The position numbers and the translations under genes are program-made. This document shows, one piece after another, positions 8,252 through 17,542 of a stretch of 64,000 nucleotides of DNA (the first letter of the stretch is position 1; the number at the start of each line of letters is the position of its first letter). The notes beneath the pieces are model-generated. The model was not told the DNA's origin. It was given only the letters and a program-made list of their open reading frames with translations, and made no database searches. The stretch covers positions 1-64,000 of the forward strand of contig CAZTOZ010000013.1 of NCBI GenBank assembly GCA_964614535.1, written 5' to 3'. The stretch comes from JALSHZ01 sp964614535 (GTDB lineage Bacteria > Pseudomonadota > Gammaproteobacteria > UWMA-0217).

Positions 8252-8778
8252 CCCGCGACCGGCTCGATCGTCGCGTCGATCATCTGCTCGTCACAGTAAT
8301 CGACGAACTCACCACGCAGGCTGGAGAGCCTGTTGCCGGCCGGGATATCGACCGCCATCTCCATCGAGAACATCGGCGCGCCGGTATGGGGCGCTGGATA
8401 GGTGCTGGTGCTCAGCTCGCGGATATTGATGCCGCGTGACGAGAAAAACTCGGTGACCGAATGGACGATCCCTGGCTGGTCCATCGCCACCACCGTCACC
8501 TCATAGGGCAGCGTGGTCTCACCACCGGCCTTCGGCGTCGTCTCCCGCGCGGAGATCTGAAGGCCGGTCGCCTCACCAATTTCCGGCAACGCCTGCCGTA
8601 ACCGACCGATGGCCTCCTGCTCGCCGGAGACCAGCAGAATCATCGCAAACTCGCCGCCGAGCAGCGCCATCCGGCTCTCGTCGATATTGGCATCCAATGC
8701 CAGGATCGACTCCGACAGCGTCTTCACCAGGCCGGGGCGGTCTTCACCGACAGCGGTAATGACGAGGTAACGTGTCAT
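8248..8778 (-). CDS. GcvR-like ACT-domain regulator
   Basis: A 176-residue protein with two ACT domains. The first starts YLVITAVGEDRPGLVKTLS and the second is PYEVTVVAMDQPGIVHSVTEFF. This is the layout of the glycine cleavage system repressor GcvR and related proteins that sense amino acids and act through a partner. No GcvA or gcv operon is nearby, so the regulon is unknown. The start at 8778 has an excellent AAGGAG six bases upstream; a longer frame upstream lacks one. The stop overlaps the start of the next gene. Confidence 0.82.
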   Translation of the reverse strand: MTRYLVITAVGEDRPGLVKTLSESILALDANIDESRMALLGGEFAMILLVSGEQEAIGRLRQALPEIGEATGLQISARETTPKAGGETTLPYEVTVVAMDQPGIVHSVTEFFSSRGINIRELSTSTYPAPHTGAPMFSMEMAVDIPAGNRLSSLRGEFVDYCDEQMIDATIEPVAG

Positions 8779-8833
8779 GGGCTTCTCCTTCAACGTCGGA
8801 CTCCGCGTGGGCAGCGCCGCCAACGCACGGTCA

Positions 8834-9523
8834 TCAGCTACTCTGTACGACCTTGTCGAGCCGCTCGACCAGATCGTCCGACAGCTTCAGCTCCCGCGCC
8901 AGCGACTTGAGGTAGATACGTTCCGGGGTGTTGTCCACGTCGATCACCATCCGTGAAGCGAGATAGATCTCCACCGCCGCCTCCGGATCATCGACCCCCT
9001 CGACGACATCGTGGATGTTGAGGGGTTTGTCCAGCTCCCGGGCAATGAAGTCGGCGGCACCGTCGACCAGGTTCATCTCGGCGATCTGCTGGTCGATGCG
9101 ACGCTTCTCCTCCTCGTCGATATGGCCGTCGGCCTTGGCCGCGGCGATCATGGCACGAATGATCTGGGTGCTGCGCCGGTCCAGCGCCTCCCCTTCGAGC
9201 CGGTCCAGCGGCTTGGCATCAGACGGCGGCTGCTGCCCCGAACCCTGCATCCAATCCTGGTAGGCCTTCCACGCCAATCCGCCCAGCGCCGCGACGCTAC
9301 CGAGCTTGAGCGCGGTCCCGGTGACGGCGCGCCCCCCGCGCGTGCCGAGCAGCAGCGCCAGCGCACCAGCGGCCACCGCCCCTTTCTTCATGCCGTCGAG
9401 CACCGCCTCGCGCTTCTCGCCCTCCGGCGGAATGTCCAGCTTCTCCTCGGCGATCCGTTGACCCTTCTCCAACCACTGCTGTCCCGACTGCAGCAACTGA
9501 TCGAGCAACGCTTTTGCATCCAT
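8834..9523 (-). CDS. DUF533/TerB-like protein (YebE family)
   Basis: This 229-residue protein begins with an amphipathic DAKALLDQLLQSGQQWL helix. It has a glycine/alanine-rich hydrophobic stretch near residues 50-85 (GAVAAGALALLLG) that may cross or associate with the membrane, and it ends with an acidic TerB-like helical bundle (AAAKADGHIDEEEKRRI, SRMVIDVDNTPERIYL) of the kind that can bind metal. The family is common in proteobacteria with unclear function. Two adjacent ATG codons (9526 and 9523) follow GAGGAG; the second has better spacing. It is divergent from the SNF2 helicase. Confidence 0.78.
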   Translation of the reverse strand: MDAKALLDQLLQSGQQWLEKGQRIAEEKLDIPPEGEKREAVLDGMKKGAVAAGALALLLGTRGGRAVTGTALKLGSVAALGGLAWKAYQDWMQGSGQQPPSDAKPLDRLEGEALDRRSTQIIRAMIAAAKADGHIDEEEKRRIDQQIAEMNLVDGAADFIARELDKPLNIHDVVEGVDDPEAAVEIYLASRMVIDVDNTPERIYLKSLARELKLSDDLVERLDKVVQSS

Positions 9524-9624
9524 CATCGACTCCTCGTTGTCTGTGACCCACCGACGAGTGTACCGCGTATCACGGGCCGGGAAAAAAAAGTAGAATAGCC
9601 GGTCCGATTTCACCGGCCCGCGCC

Positions 9625-12600
9625 ATGATTGCCACCCGACTCACCCAGCGCGACATCAAACGCACCTGTGGCCCCGCCAGCTTCCAGCGCGGCGTCGCCT
9701 ACTGGGACGATGGCCGGGTCATCGAATGCCGGCTCGAAGAGACGGACGATCCGGCTCTGGACATCGTCTCGGCCAAGGTCCGGGGCAGTGGCCGGCGGGT
9801 CTATCACCAGTTCATCGAGCTGCGGGAGGGGCCCCGGCGGGAGATCGAGATCGACGGCGAATGCAGTTGCCCGGTGGGCTACGACTGCAAACACGTGGCC
9901 GCCGCCCTGCTCGACCTGCTGGACTTCATCGGCCGGGAGCAGACACCAGCCCGCCACGAGCAACGCCTCGACAGCTGGCTCGAGGAGCTCAAACAGGCCT
10001 CGTTCCAGTCATTGACGCCGCCGCGCGAGCAGTACGCGCCCAACGTCCAGTACCGCCTGCTCTACGTGCTGACACCGGAAGCCGACGCCCGCGGCCACCG
10101 TTCGCTGGAAGTCTCCACCTACAAGGTGCGGCAACTGAAGAAAGGGGGCTATGGCAAGCCGGCCGCTTTTTCACTGGAACGCGCCACCAACGAATACTAC
10201 GTCAGCGAATTCATCCAGCCCTCCGATCAGGAGATCGCCCGCCTGCTGGTGGACGGCAACCACTTCTACTACGCCAACTACACCACCAGCCACTCGCTGC
10301 GGGGCGAGCTGGGCGAACTGGCGCTACAGAAAATGCTGATGACCGGCCGCTGCTTCTGGCGGGACACCGACACCCCACCACTGCAGCTGGCGCCGCTGCG
10401 GCCGATCCGCTTCGACTGGGTACGAACCGATAAGGGCCACCGTCTCGACTGGCGGCTGGACCCACCGACCGACCAACTGTTCCGCGTCGAAATGTTCTGG
10501 TACATCGACACCACCACCGGCACGGCCGGCCCGGTGGAACACGCCGGCCTCACCCCGGCCCAGCTCGAGGTGCTGCTGGAGGCGCCGCTGATTCCCGACG
10601 AGCACGTCGAACCGATCAGCCGCCGGCTGCTGCTGGAGGTGCCGGAATACAACATCGAGCCACCGGTCGAGCTGCGGATCGAACGCCGGACCATCCGCGG
10701 CGTGGAGCCGGTTCCGCGACTGGCACTGGAGACCCTCGACAGCAATGACGAACGCCCGCTGCACTGCGCCCGCCTCGGCTTCCGCTATGGCGAGGCGCTG
10801 CTGCGCGAACCACCCGGCGGCCATCCCACGGCCCAGGTGATGGACGGCGACACCCTCTACCACATCGAGCGCGACCTGGAGGCGGAGAACCGCGCCATCA
10901 CGACGCTGCTGGAGATGGGCCTGCTGCCACTGCTCGACCAGCACGACCGGGTGACGCTGGACTGGAACTTTCCCCAGGCCGACAGCGTCCAGACCGCGCT
11001 GATGTGGCACGAGTTCATCGAGCACGACCTGCCCGAGCTGGTGGCGCAGGGGTGGGAGATCGAACACACCGACGCCTTCAAGCTGCACTTCACCGAGACC
11101 GACACCTGGGATGCCGAGCTGGACACCAGCGGCAACCAGTGGTTTACGCTGACGCTGGGCGTCGATGTGGACGGCGTGCGCGTCAACCTGCTACCGGTGC
11201 TGGTGGACATCCTCGCCCGTGCCAGCAGCAGCGAGCACCTGCGGGAGATGCTCGACACCCAGCCCCACTTTCTGCTGCCGCTGGAGAGCGACCGCTGGCT
11301 GAAGATCCCGTCCGAGCGGCTGCGGCCCATCTTCGAAACACTGGTGGAGCTGTACGACCGCGACCCGCTGGACGAGGACGGCAACCTCAAGCTCTCGCGC
11401 TACCAGGGTGTGCAGATCGGCGATCTGCTCAACGACCCCAAGCTGCGCTGGCGCGGCGCCGACGAGCTGCGTGAACTGAGCCGAAAGCTGGAGGACTTCA
11501 CCGGCATCGCGCCGGTCGAGCCGCCGGCCGGCTTCAACGCCACACTGCGTCCCTACCAGCTGCAGGGGTTGGCGTGGTTGCAGTTTCTGCGCGAGTTCGG
11601 CTTCTCCGGCATCCTGGCCGACGACATGGGGCTGGGCAAAACGGTGCAGACGCTGGCCCACATCCTGCTGGAGAAACAGCAAGGCCGGCTGACCCACCCT
11701 GCCCTGGTCATCGCGCCGACCAGCCTGATGGGCAACTGGCGGCGCGAGGCGGAACACTTCGCCCCCGACCTCGACGTGCTGGTATTGCACGGGCCGGAGC
11801 GGAAAAACCGCTTCCACCTGATCGACCAGGCCGACCTCGTCCTCACCACCTACCCGCTGCTGCGCCGCGACCGGCAGATGTTGTTGCAGCAGGACTTCCA
11901 CCTCATCGTGCTCGACGAGGCCCAGGCCATCAAGAACCCCAAATCGCAGACCACCCAGGTGGTGTTCGAGCTCAAGGGGCAGCACCACCTCTGCCTCACC
12001 GGCACACCGCTGGAGAACCACCTCGGCGAGATCTGGTCGATGTTCCACTTTCTGATGCCGGGCTATCTCGGCCCGCTGGAGCGCTTCAACCGCATCTTCC
12101 GCAACCCGATCGAAAAGGGCGGCGACGGCCTGCGGCGGGAACAGCTGCGCAAGCGCATCGCCCCATTCATGCTGCGGCGCACCAAGTCGGACGTCGCCGC
12201 CGAACTGCCGGAGAAGACCGAGATCATCCGCTCCGTGGTGCTGCAAGGCCGTCAGCGGGATCTCTACGAATCGATCCGCCTGGCGATGGACAAGAAAGTC
12301 CGCGCCGAAATCAAGCGCAAAGGCTTTGCCCGCAGCCAGATCATGATCCTCGACGCCCTGCTCAAACTGCGGCAGGTCTGTTGCGACCCGCGGCTGGTGT
12401 CGCTGCCGCAGGCTAGGAACGTCACCAAGAGCGCCAAGCTGGAGCTGCTGATGCAGATGCTGCCGGAGATGATCGAGGAGGGCCGGCGCATCCTGCTGTT
12501 CTCGCAGTTCACCTCGATGCTGTCGATCATCGAGAAGGAGCTCAAGGCCGCCGGCATCGACTATTGCAAGCTCACCGGCCGCACCCGCAAGCGCGACGAG

Positions 12601-12966
12601 GTCATCGGTCGCTTTCAGGACGGCGACGTGCCGGTCTTCCTCATCAGCCTCAAGGCCGGTGGCGTCGGTCTCAACCTCACCGCCGCCGACACCGTGATCC
12701 ACTACGACCCGTGGTGGAACCCCGCCGTGGAGAACCAGGCCACCGACCGCGCCCACCGCATCGGCCAGACCAAGGCGGTGTTCGTCTACAAGCTCATCAC
12801 CGAAGACTCGGTGGAGGACAAGATTCTCGCGCTACAACAGAAGAAGCAGTCGCTGGCCGATGCCATCTACGCCCGACAGGGCGGTGGGGGCGACGCCGCC
12901 AGCAGCCTCACCGCCGAGGATCTCAACGAGCTGCTCAAGCCGCTGGAGAGCGACGATGCCACCTGA
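9625..12966 (+). CDS. SWIM zinc-finger SNF2-family helicase
   Basis: At 1113 residues this is a full-length bacterial SNF2 ATPase. An N-terminal SWIM zinc finger (CSCPVGYDCKH, near residues 80-90) is followed by a long middle region. The helicase core starts near residue 640 (LRPYQLQGLAWL), with Walker A DDMGLGKT, DEAQ in VLDEAQAIKNP, LTGTPLENHLGE, and helicase C motifs (FLISLKAGGVGLNLTAA, DRAHRIGQTK). SNF2 proteins are DNA translocases that displace bound proteins; the bacterial SWIM type is poorly characterised, with roles proposed in transcription recycling or repair. No restriction or defence partners adjoin it, so a housekeeping role is more likely. The next gene starts inside its last codons. 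Confidence 0.95.
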   Translation: MIATRLTQRDIKRTCGPASFQRGVAYWDDGRVIECRLEETDDPALDIVSAKVRGSGRRVYHQFIELREGPRREIEIDGECSCPVGYDCKHVAAALLDLLDFIGREQTPARHEQRLDSWLEELKQASFQSLTPPREQYAPNVQYRLLYVLTPEADARGHRSLEVSTYKVRQLKKGGYGKPAAFSLERATNEYYVSEFIQPSDQEIARLLVDGNHFYYANYTTSHSLRGELGELALQKMLMTGRCFWRDTDTPPLQLAPLRPIRFDWVRTDKGHRLDWRLDPPTDQLFRVEMFWYIDTTTGTAGPVEHAGLTPAQLEVLLEAPLIPDEHVEPISRRLLLEVPEYNIEPPVELRIERRTIRGVEPVPRLALETLDSNDERPLHCARLGFRYGEALLREPPGGHPTAQVMDGDTLYHIERDLEAENRAITTLLEMGLLPLLDQHDRVTLDWNFPQADSVQTALMWHEFIEHDLPELVAQGWEIEHTDAFKLHFTETDTWDAELDTSGNQWFTLTLGVDVDGVRVNLLPVLVDILARASSSEHLREMLDTQPHFLLPLESDRWLKIPSERLRPIFETLVELYDRDPLDEDGNLKLSRYQGVQIGDLLNDPKLRWRGADELRELSRKLEDFTGIAPVEPPAGFNATLRPYQLQGLAWLQFLREFGFSGILADDMGLGKTVQTLAHILLEKQQGRLTHPALVIAPTSLMGNWRREAEHFAPDLDVLVLHGPERKNRFHLIDQADLVLTTYPLLRRDRQMLLQQDFHLIVLDEAQAIKNPKSQTTQVVFELKGQHHLCLTGTPLENHLGEIWSMFHFLMPGYLGPLERFNRIFRNPIEKGGDGLRREQLRKRIAPFMLRRTKSDVAAELPEKTEIIRSVVLQGRQRDLYESIRLAMDKKVRAEIKRKGFARSQIMILDALLKLRQVCCDPRLVSLPQARNVTKSAKLELLMQMLPEMIEEGRRILLFSQFTSMLSIIEKELKAAGIDYCKLTGRTRKRDEVIGRFQDGDVPVFLISLKAGGVGLNLTAADTVIHYDPWWNPAVENQATDRAHRIGQTKAVFVYKLITEDSVEDKILALQQKKQSLADAIYARQGGGGDAASSLTAEDLNELLKPLESDDAT

Positions 12967-13216
12967 CGGCGGGCGGCGCACCCGGCGGGTGATGACCGCG
13001 CTGATCGTCATCGGCATCCTGCTGGCCGCCACCGGCCTGGCGCTTGCCGCCTTCACCGGCATCGCCACCCATCGCGGCGTCGAGGGGGTGCTCATCATCA
13101 CCGCGCTGATCGTCGGCGGACTGTTTCTGTCGGTGCCGGCCAAGCTCTATCTGACGCTGCAGCTGATGCGCCATGCCGACGAGCAGGCGGCGGCCCAGCG
13201 CGACGACGAGCGGTGA
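12956..13216 (+). CDS. Small two-helix membrane protein
   Basis: An 86-residue protein with a basic N-terminus, two hydrophobic segments (VMTALIVIGILLAATGLALAA and GVLIITALIVGGLFLSVPA) and a charged C-terminal tail. The ATG lies 11 bases inside the end of the SNF2 gene, with GGAG upstream, so it is translationally coupled. I recognise no family. It converges on alr. Confidence 0.6.
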   Translation: MPPDGGRRTRRVMTALIVIGILLAATGLALAAFTGIATHRGVEGVLIITALIVGGLFLSVPAKLYLTLQLMRHADEQAAAQRDDER

Positions 13217-13238
13217 CGGAGGCGGCAGAACCAAGCGC

Positions 13239-14297
13239 TCAGCGATAGTCGATCCGCGCGTGCGCGCCGGCATTGCAGAGCAGCTCGTAGGCGATGGTGC
13301 CGGCGTGGGCGGCAACGTAGTCGATGGGCATGCCTTCGCCCCAGAGCGTGGCGTACTCCCCCACCTGGACGTCAGGCACCTCGGTGAGGTCCACGGTGAT
13401 CATGTCCATCGAGACGCGACCGATCAGCGGCACCTCGACCCCGCCGACCAGCACCGGCGTACCCGGGGCGGCATGGCGGGGATAGCCGTCGGCATAGCCG
13501 GCGGCGATCACGCCCACCGGCATGTCCACCGGACAGTGGTAGTCGGCGCCGTAGCCGATCGACTCCCCCTTGCGGTGGTGGTTGATGGCGATGATCGGCG
13601 CGCGCAGCGTCATCACCGGTTGCAACCCGAGGTCGGCCGCCGACTCGTCACGAAACGGCGAGCTGCCGTAGAGGACGATGCCGGGGCGCACCCAGTCGTA
13701 GCGGGCATGGGGCATGGCGAAGGTGGCCGCGGAATTGGCGACCGAGCACGGCAGGCCGACGTCGCGGCGCGCCGCCTCGAAGCGCGCCAGCTGCATCTCG
13801 TTGCTGGGATGCTCCGGCATGTCGGCACAGGCCAGATGGGTCATCATCGTGGTGCAGCGGACACCGAGCCGAGCCGCTACCTGGGCCGCCACCTCGGGAC
13901 GAAAGCCGAGCCGCCCCATGCCGGTGTCGAGCTTGAGCCACAGCTCCGGGCGCAGAAAGAGCGATTCCGGCAGATCGTGGATCTGGTATTCATCATGGAT
14001 GGCGAGCATCAGCCCCGCCTTGCTGGCCCAGGCGACTTCCAGCTCGTGTCGCGCCCCCTCCATCACCAGGATCGGCTTGTCGATGCCGGCCTCACGCAAC
14101 GCCACCCCTTCGCTGACGAACGCCACGCCCAGGGCGTCGGCATCGTCGAGCACGCGGGCCGCCTCGATCATCCCGTGACCATAGGCATCGGCCTTGACCA
14201 CGGCCATCACCTTCTGCTGTTTCGCCACCGAACGGACGATAGAGAGATTGTGCCGAAGCGCCTTCAGATCGACCGTGACGCTGGCGTGACGGTTCAC
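13239..14297 (-). CDS. alr: Alanine racemase
   Basis: This 352-residue PLP enzyme interconverts L- and D-alanine, supplying D-Ala for the Ddl reaction of peptidoglycan synthesis. The PLP-binding lysine is K35 in VVKADAYGHG. Other family marks are GMGRLGF, ANSAATF, GYADGYPR and GRVSMDM. It starts with GTG overlapping the dnaB stop (GTGA), so it is coupled to dnaB at the end of the ribosomal protein operon, the order also known from Pseudomonas. Confidence 0.96.
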   Translation of the reverse strand: MNRHASVTVDLKALRHNLSIVRSVAKQQKVMAVVKADAYGHGMIEAARVLDDADALGVAFVSEGVALREAGIDKPILVMEGARHELEVAWASKAGLMLAIHDEYQIHDLPESLFLRPELWLKLDTGMGRLGFRPEVAAQVAARLGVRCTTMMTHLACADMPEHPSNEMQLARFEAARRDVGLPCSVANSAATFAMPHARYDWVRPGIVLYGSSPFRDESAADLGLQPVMTLRAPIIAINHHRKGESIGYGADYHCPVDMPVGVIAAGYADGYPRHAAPGTPVLVGGVEVPLIGRVSMDMITVDLTEVPDVQVGEYATLWGEGMPIDYVAAHAGTIAYELLCNAGAHARIDYR

Positions 14298-15700
14298 TGA
14301 AAACCCTCGCTGGAATAGACGTCGGGCACGTAGTTCTCGAAGCGGGTGAACTCACCGAGGAAGGTGAGCCGCACCGTGCCGATGGGGCCGTTGCGCTGTT
14401 TGCCGATGATGATCTCGGCGACGCCCTTTTCGGCGTTGTCGGGGTTGTAGACCTCATCACGATAGATGAACATGATGAGGTCGGCATCCTGCTCGATGGC
14501 GCCCGACTCGCGCAGATCCGACATCACCGGCCGTTTGTTGGGGCGCTGCTCCAGCGAGCGGTTGAGCTGCGACAGCGCGATCACCGGGCATTGCAGCTCC
14601 TTCGCCAGCGCCTTGAGGTTGCGCGAGATCTCGGAAATCTCGGTGGCGCGGTTCTCCGAGGTGCCGGCCACCTTCATCAGCTGCATATAGTCGATCATGA
14701 TCATCCCCAGTTCGCCATGTTCGCGAACCAGGCGCCGGGCGCGGGCGCGCATCTCGGTCGGCGTCAGCGCCGGGGTGTCGTCGATGAACATCGGCACCTC
14801 GGCCAGCAGCTCGACGGCGCTGGTCAGCCGGGGCCAGTCCTCCTCCCTGAGCTTGCCGGTACGCAGCCGCTGCTGGTTGATCCGCCCCATCGACGACAGC
14901 ATCCGCAACGCCAGCTGCTCGCCCGGCATCTCCATGCTGAAGATGGCCACCGGCTTGCGTTGCTTGATCGCGGCGTATTCGCAGATGTTCATCGCAAAGG
15001 TGGTCTTGCCCATCGACGGCCGCCCGGCAACGATGATGAGATCCCCCTTCTGCAGGCCCGAGGTCATCTCGTCGAGATCCTCGTAGCCGGTGGGACAGCC
15101 GGTGATGCCGTCCCCCTTCTCGTTCATCTCGTCGATGTATTCGACGGCGTTCTTCACCAGCGAGCGCAGGCCGCGAAAGCCCTGCTGCCCCCGCATCCCC
15201 TGCTCGGCGATCTGGAACACCTTGCGTTCCGCCTCGTCGAGAATCTCCTTGCTGTCACGACCCTGGGGGTTGAAGGCGGCATCGGCGATCTCCCCGGAGA
15301 TGCCGATCAGCTTGCGCAGAATCGAGCGCTCGCGAACGATGTCGGCGTAGGCACGGATGTTGGCCGCCGATGGCGTATCCTTGGCCAGCCGACCCAGATA
15401 GGCGAGCCCGCCGGCCTTCTCCAGATCACCTCGCGGCTCCAGCCATTGCGACAGGGTGACGACGTCGAACGGGTCGTTGCGCTCGGCCAGCGCGGCGATG
15501 GCGCGAAAGATGATGCGGTGATCCTGGCGGTAGAAGTCCTCCTCCCCGACACGATCGGCCACCTGATCCCAAGCATGGTTGTCGAGCATCAGGCCACCGA
15601 GAACGGCCTGCTCGGCCTCGACCGAGTGGGGCGGGATCTTGAGTTGCTGGACAGACTCGGGGGTGTCGTGGCGAGAATCGAAACCGGAGGGTTCGAACAT
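14294..15700 (-). CDS. dnaB: Replicative DNA helicase DnaB
   Basis: At 468 residues this is the usual size. It has the N-terminal DnaB domain (PHSVEAEQAVLGGLMLDN), a linker, and a RecA-type ATPase core with Walker A GRPSMGKTT and the DDTPALTPTEMRARARR and QLNRSLEQRPNKRPVMSDLR segments. It unwinds DNA ahead of the replisome as a hexamer. No dnaC loader is present, but a DciA-type gene at 49.5 kb is the expected loader in such bacteria. No intein is present. Confidence 0.98.
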   Translation of the reverse strand: MFEPSGFDSRHDTPESVQQLKIPPHSVEAEQAVLGGLMLDNHAWDQVADRVGEEDFYRQDHRIIFRAIAALAERNDPFDVVTLSQWLEPRGDLEKAGGLAYLGRLAKDTPSAANIRAYADIVRERSILRKLIGISGEIADAAFNPQGRDSKEILDEAERKVFQIAEQGMRGQQGFRGLRSLVKNAVEYIDEMNEKGDGITGCPTGYEDLDEMTSGLQKGDLIIVAGRPSMGKTTFAMNICEYAAIKQRKPVAIFSMEMPGEQLALRMLSSMGRINQQRLRTGKLREEDWPRLTSAVELLAEVPMFIDDTPALTPTEMRARARRLVREHGELGMIMIDYMQLMKVAGTSENRATEISEISRNLKALAKELQCPVIALSQLNRSLEQRPNKRPVMSDLRESGAIEQDADLIMFIYRDEVYNPDNAEKGVAEIIIGKQRNGPIGTVRLTFLGEFTRFENYVPDVYSSEGFQ

Positions 15701-15854
15701 AGTGATGGCGCCTGAGATGATTCACCGAACGGCCGTTCAGTATATCACCCGCAGGGAGGAAAAGGGGCGCCCCATGGCACGGCCCGCGGGCGGCGACACA
15801 ACGGCGCCGATCACGGAATCCGCTGGTATATCAGTACGATAGCGGGTCGTGGCG

Positions 15855-15879
15855 GCTGCCGGGAGTGGTTCCCGGCAGC
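15855..15879 (-). terminator. Hairpin in the rplI-dnaB gap
   Basis: GCTGCCGGGA and TCCCGGCAGC form a perfect 10-bp stem with a five-base loop, eight bases after the rplI stop. No T run follows, so it more likely lowers read-through or stabilises the ribosomal-protein part of the message than fully terminates. Confidence 0.5.
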
Positions 15880-15886
15880 ACGGTGC

Positions 15887-16342
15887 TTACTGCTCTTCCT
15901 CGGGCACGACGATGATCTTCACATCGGCATCCACGTCGCTGTGGAGGTGGATGGTGACATCGAACTCGCCGGTGGAACGCAGCGCGCCTTCGGGCAACCG
16001 CACCTCCTTTTTCACCACCTCCACGCCAGTGGCGGAGATGGCCTCGGCGATCTCGGCGGTGCCGACGGAACCGAACAGCTTGCCTTCGTTGCCAGCGTGG
16101 GCGGTGATGGTCACCTCCAGATCGGCCAGCTTGGCGGCACGGGCCTCGGCGGAGGCCAACGCTTCGGCCGCTGCCTTCTCCAGCTCGGCGCGACGCGCCT
16201 CGAACTCGGCGATGTTCTCCTTGGTGGCGTATTTGGCCTTGCCACTGGGGATCAGATAGTTGCGCGCATAGCCGGGGCGCACCGATACCTTGTCGCCCAG
16301 GTTGCCCAGATTTTCCACCTTATCTAACAGAATTACTTCCAT
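15887..16342 (-). CDS. rplI: 50S ribosomal protein L9
   Basis: A 151-residue protein with the conserved N-terminal domain MEVILLDKVENLGNLGDKV and VRPGYARNYLIPSGKA, then the long connecting helix rich in Ala, Glu and Lys, and the C-terminal rRNA-binding domain (GKLFGSVGTAEIAEAI). L9 binds domain V of 23S rRNA and helps maintain reading frame. It sits after the DUF2232 gene and before dnaB. Confidence 0.98.
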   Translation of the reverse strand: MEVILLDKVENLGNLGDKVSVRPGYARNYLIPSGKAKYATKENIAEFEARRAELEKAAAEALASAEARAAKLADLEVTITAHAGNEGKLFGSVGTAEIAEAISATGVEVVKKEVRLPEGALRSTGEFDVTIHLHSDVDADVKIIVVPEEEQ

Positions 16343-16366
16343 CGTCTCTCACCTGAATATGGATAA

Positions 16367-17272
16367 CTACTCCGCGGGGCCATCGAGCCGCCGCCTGAAA
16401 TCTGCAAAGGCATCCACGATGCCGAGTCCCGCCATCACCACGATCACCGGGGTCAGAAACACCACCAGCAGCACATAGAGGGCGACGATGCTCCCCTTGG
16501 GCCAGCCCAGCCGCGCCACCATGCCGTGTACCAGCGCAAAACCCTGGATGACGAACACGGTCATCGCCACCGAGGCCAGCGCATCGATCCAGGCGGCATC
16601 GGTCAATGTCGCCAGCGCCACGAATGCCACGCTGAGCGCGGCGGGCCAGAGGCCGATACGCAACGCCTGGAACTCGCGGGCGAAACCACCCGGGTTCTCC
16701 ACCGCCGCCTGCATGGCCCGCGCCAGCATCAGCGACAGCAGCGAGGTGAGCACGAAGGCCGAAACCAGTATCCCGGTCATCATCGGCGCGATCACCTCCA
16801 GCCCCTCACCCAGCGTCCTGGCCTGTTCCGTCTCACCGCCCTGCTCCAGTGCCGGTTGCAGGATGCTCCGCAACGTCTCGGCCCAAAAACGGTCGATGTC
16901 GGGAAACAGCAGATAGAGCGCCACGACGGCGACGACGCCGGCGACGAAGGCCGCCTGCATCACCAACGTCCAGCTCACCGTTCGCGCCAGCAGCGTACCG
17001 AGCAGCGCCACCGGCAACCACTGCGCCAGCCCCGAGAGTATCCCGATCACCGGTGGATGACGCATGGCGATGACCGCTACCGCCAACAACGTGGAGCTGA
17101 CGACGGTGACGTAGATCGCCTGCCGCAGCCCGACCCGCAGCGCCACCAGCCCCACCGCCGCGCTGCTGAAGATACCGAGCGGCGGCAGCAACAGGCCAAG
17201 GACGGCAAACCCCGCGGCCACCGCCACGGCTTGAGGCAGGCCCTGCAGAATGAACTCGGCCAGCCTCTTCAT
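16367..17272 (-). CDS. DUF2232 integral membrane protein
   Basis: This 301-residue protein has about eight hydrophobic helices (for example AVAVAAGFAVLGLLLPPLGIF, LMVMQAAFVAGVVAVVAL-like and YVLLVVFLTPVIVVMAGLGI). It lies between rpsR and rplI, where DUF2232/YybS-type proteins are found in Pseudomonas and relatives. The family is proposed to be transport-related, but the function is unproven. Its conserved place in a ribosomal operon is the main clue. Confidence 0.82.
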   Translation of the reverse strand: MKRLAEFILQGLPQAVAVAAGFAVLGLLLPPLGIFSSAAVGLVALRVGLRQAIYVTVVSSTLLAVAVIAMRHPPVIGILSGLAQWLPVALLGTLLARTVSWTLVMQAAFVAGVVAVVALYLLFPDIDRFWAETLRSILQPALEQGGETEQARTLGEGLEVIAPMMTGILVSAFVLTSLLSLMLARAMQAAVENPGGFAREFQALRIGLWPAALSVAFVALATLTDAAWIDALASVAMTVFVIQGFALVHGMVARLGWPKGSIVALYVLLVVFLTPVIVVMAGLGIVDAFADFRRRLDGPAE

Positions 17273-17291
17273 GGCCCTTTCCCGACCGCCT

Positions 17292-17516
17292 CTACTGACG
17301 GTCCGTGTAGGGGATCAGCGCCAGATAGCGCGCCCGCTTGACCGCGGTGGCCAGCTGACGCTGATACTTGGCCTTGGTGCCAGTGATCCGGCTGGGAATG
17401 ATCTTGCCAGTCTCACTGATGTACTGCTTGAGGGTGTCGAGATCCTTGTAATCGATCTCTTTCACGCCCTCAGCGGTAAAACGGCAGAATCGCTTGCGTT
17501 GAAAATAACGTGCCAT
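17292..17516 (-). CDS. rpsR: 30S ribosomal protein S18
   Basis: A 74-residue protein with the family marks FCRFTAEGVKEIDYKD and KIIPSRITGTKAKYQRQL. S18 pairs with S6 on the 30S platform. It is cotranscribed with rpsF 26 bases upstream; priB, found between them in enterobacteria, is absent. Confidence 0.98.
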   Translation of the reverse strand: MARYFQRKRFCRFTAEGVKEIDYKDLDTLKQYISETGKIIPSRITGTKAKYQRQLATAVKRARYLALIPYTDRQ

Positions 17517-17542
17517 GTCCAGTTAACCTCTCTGCTTGCTGA

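Noticed and set aside
11191..12756. Long frame antisense to the SNF2 helicase
   Set aside because: It mirrors a conserved helicase core, and its composition (Leu, Gln, Val and Asp rich) is typical of antisense frames in GC-rich genes.
13173..14300. Long forward frame antisense to alr
   Set aside because: His- and Arg-rich shadow of a clear alanine racemase.
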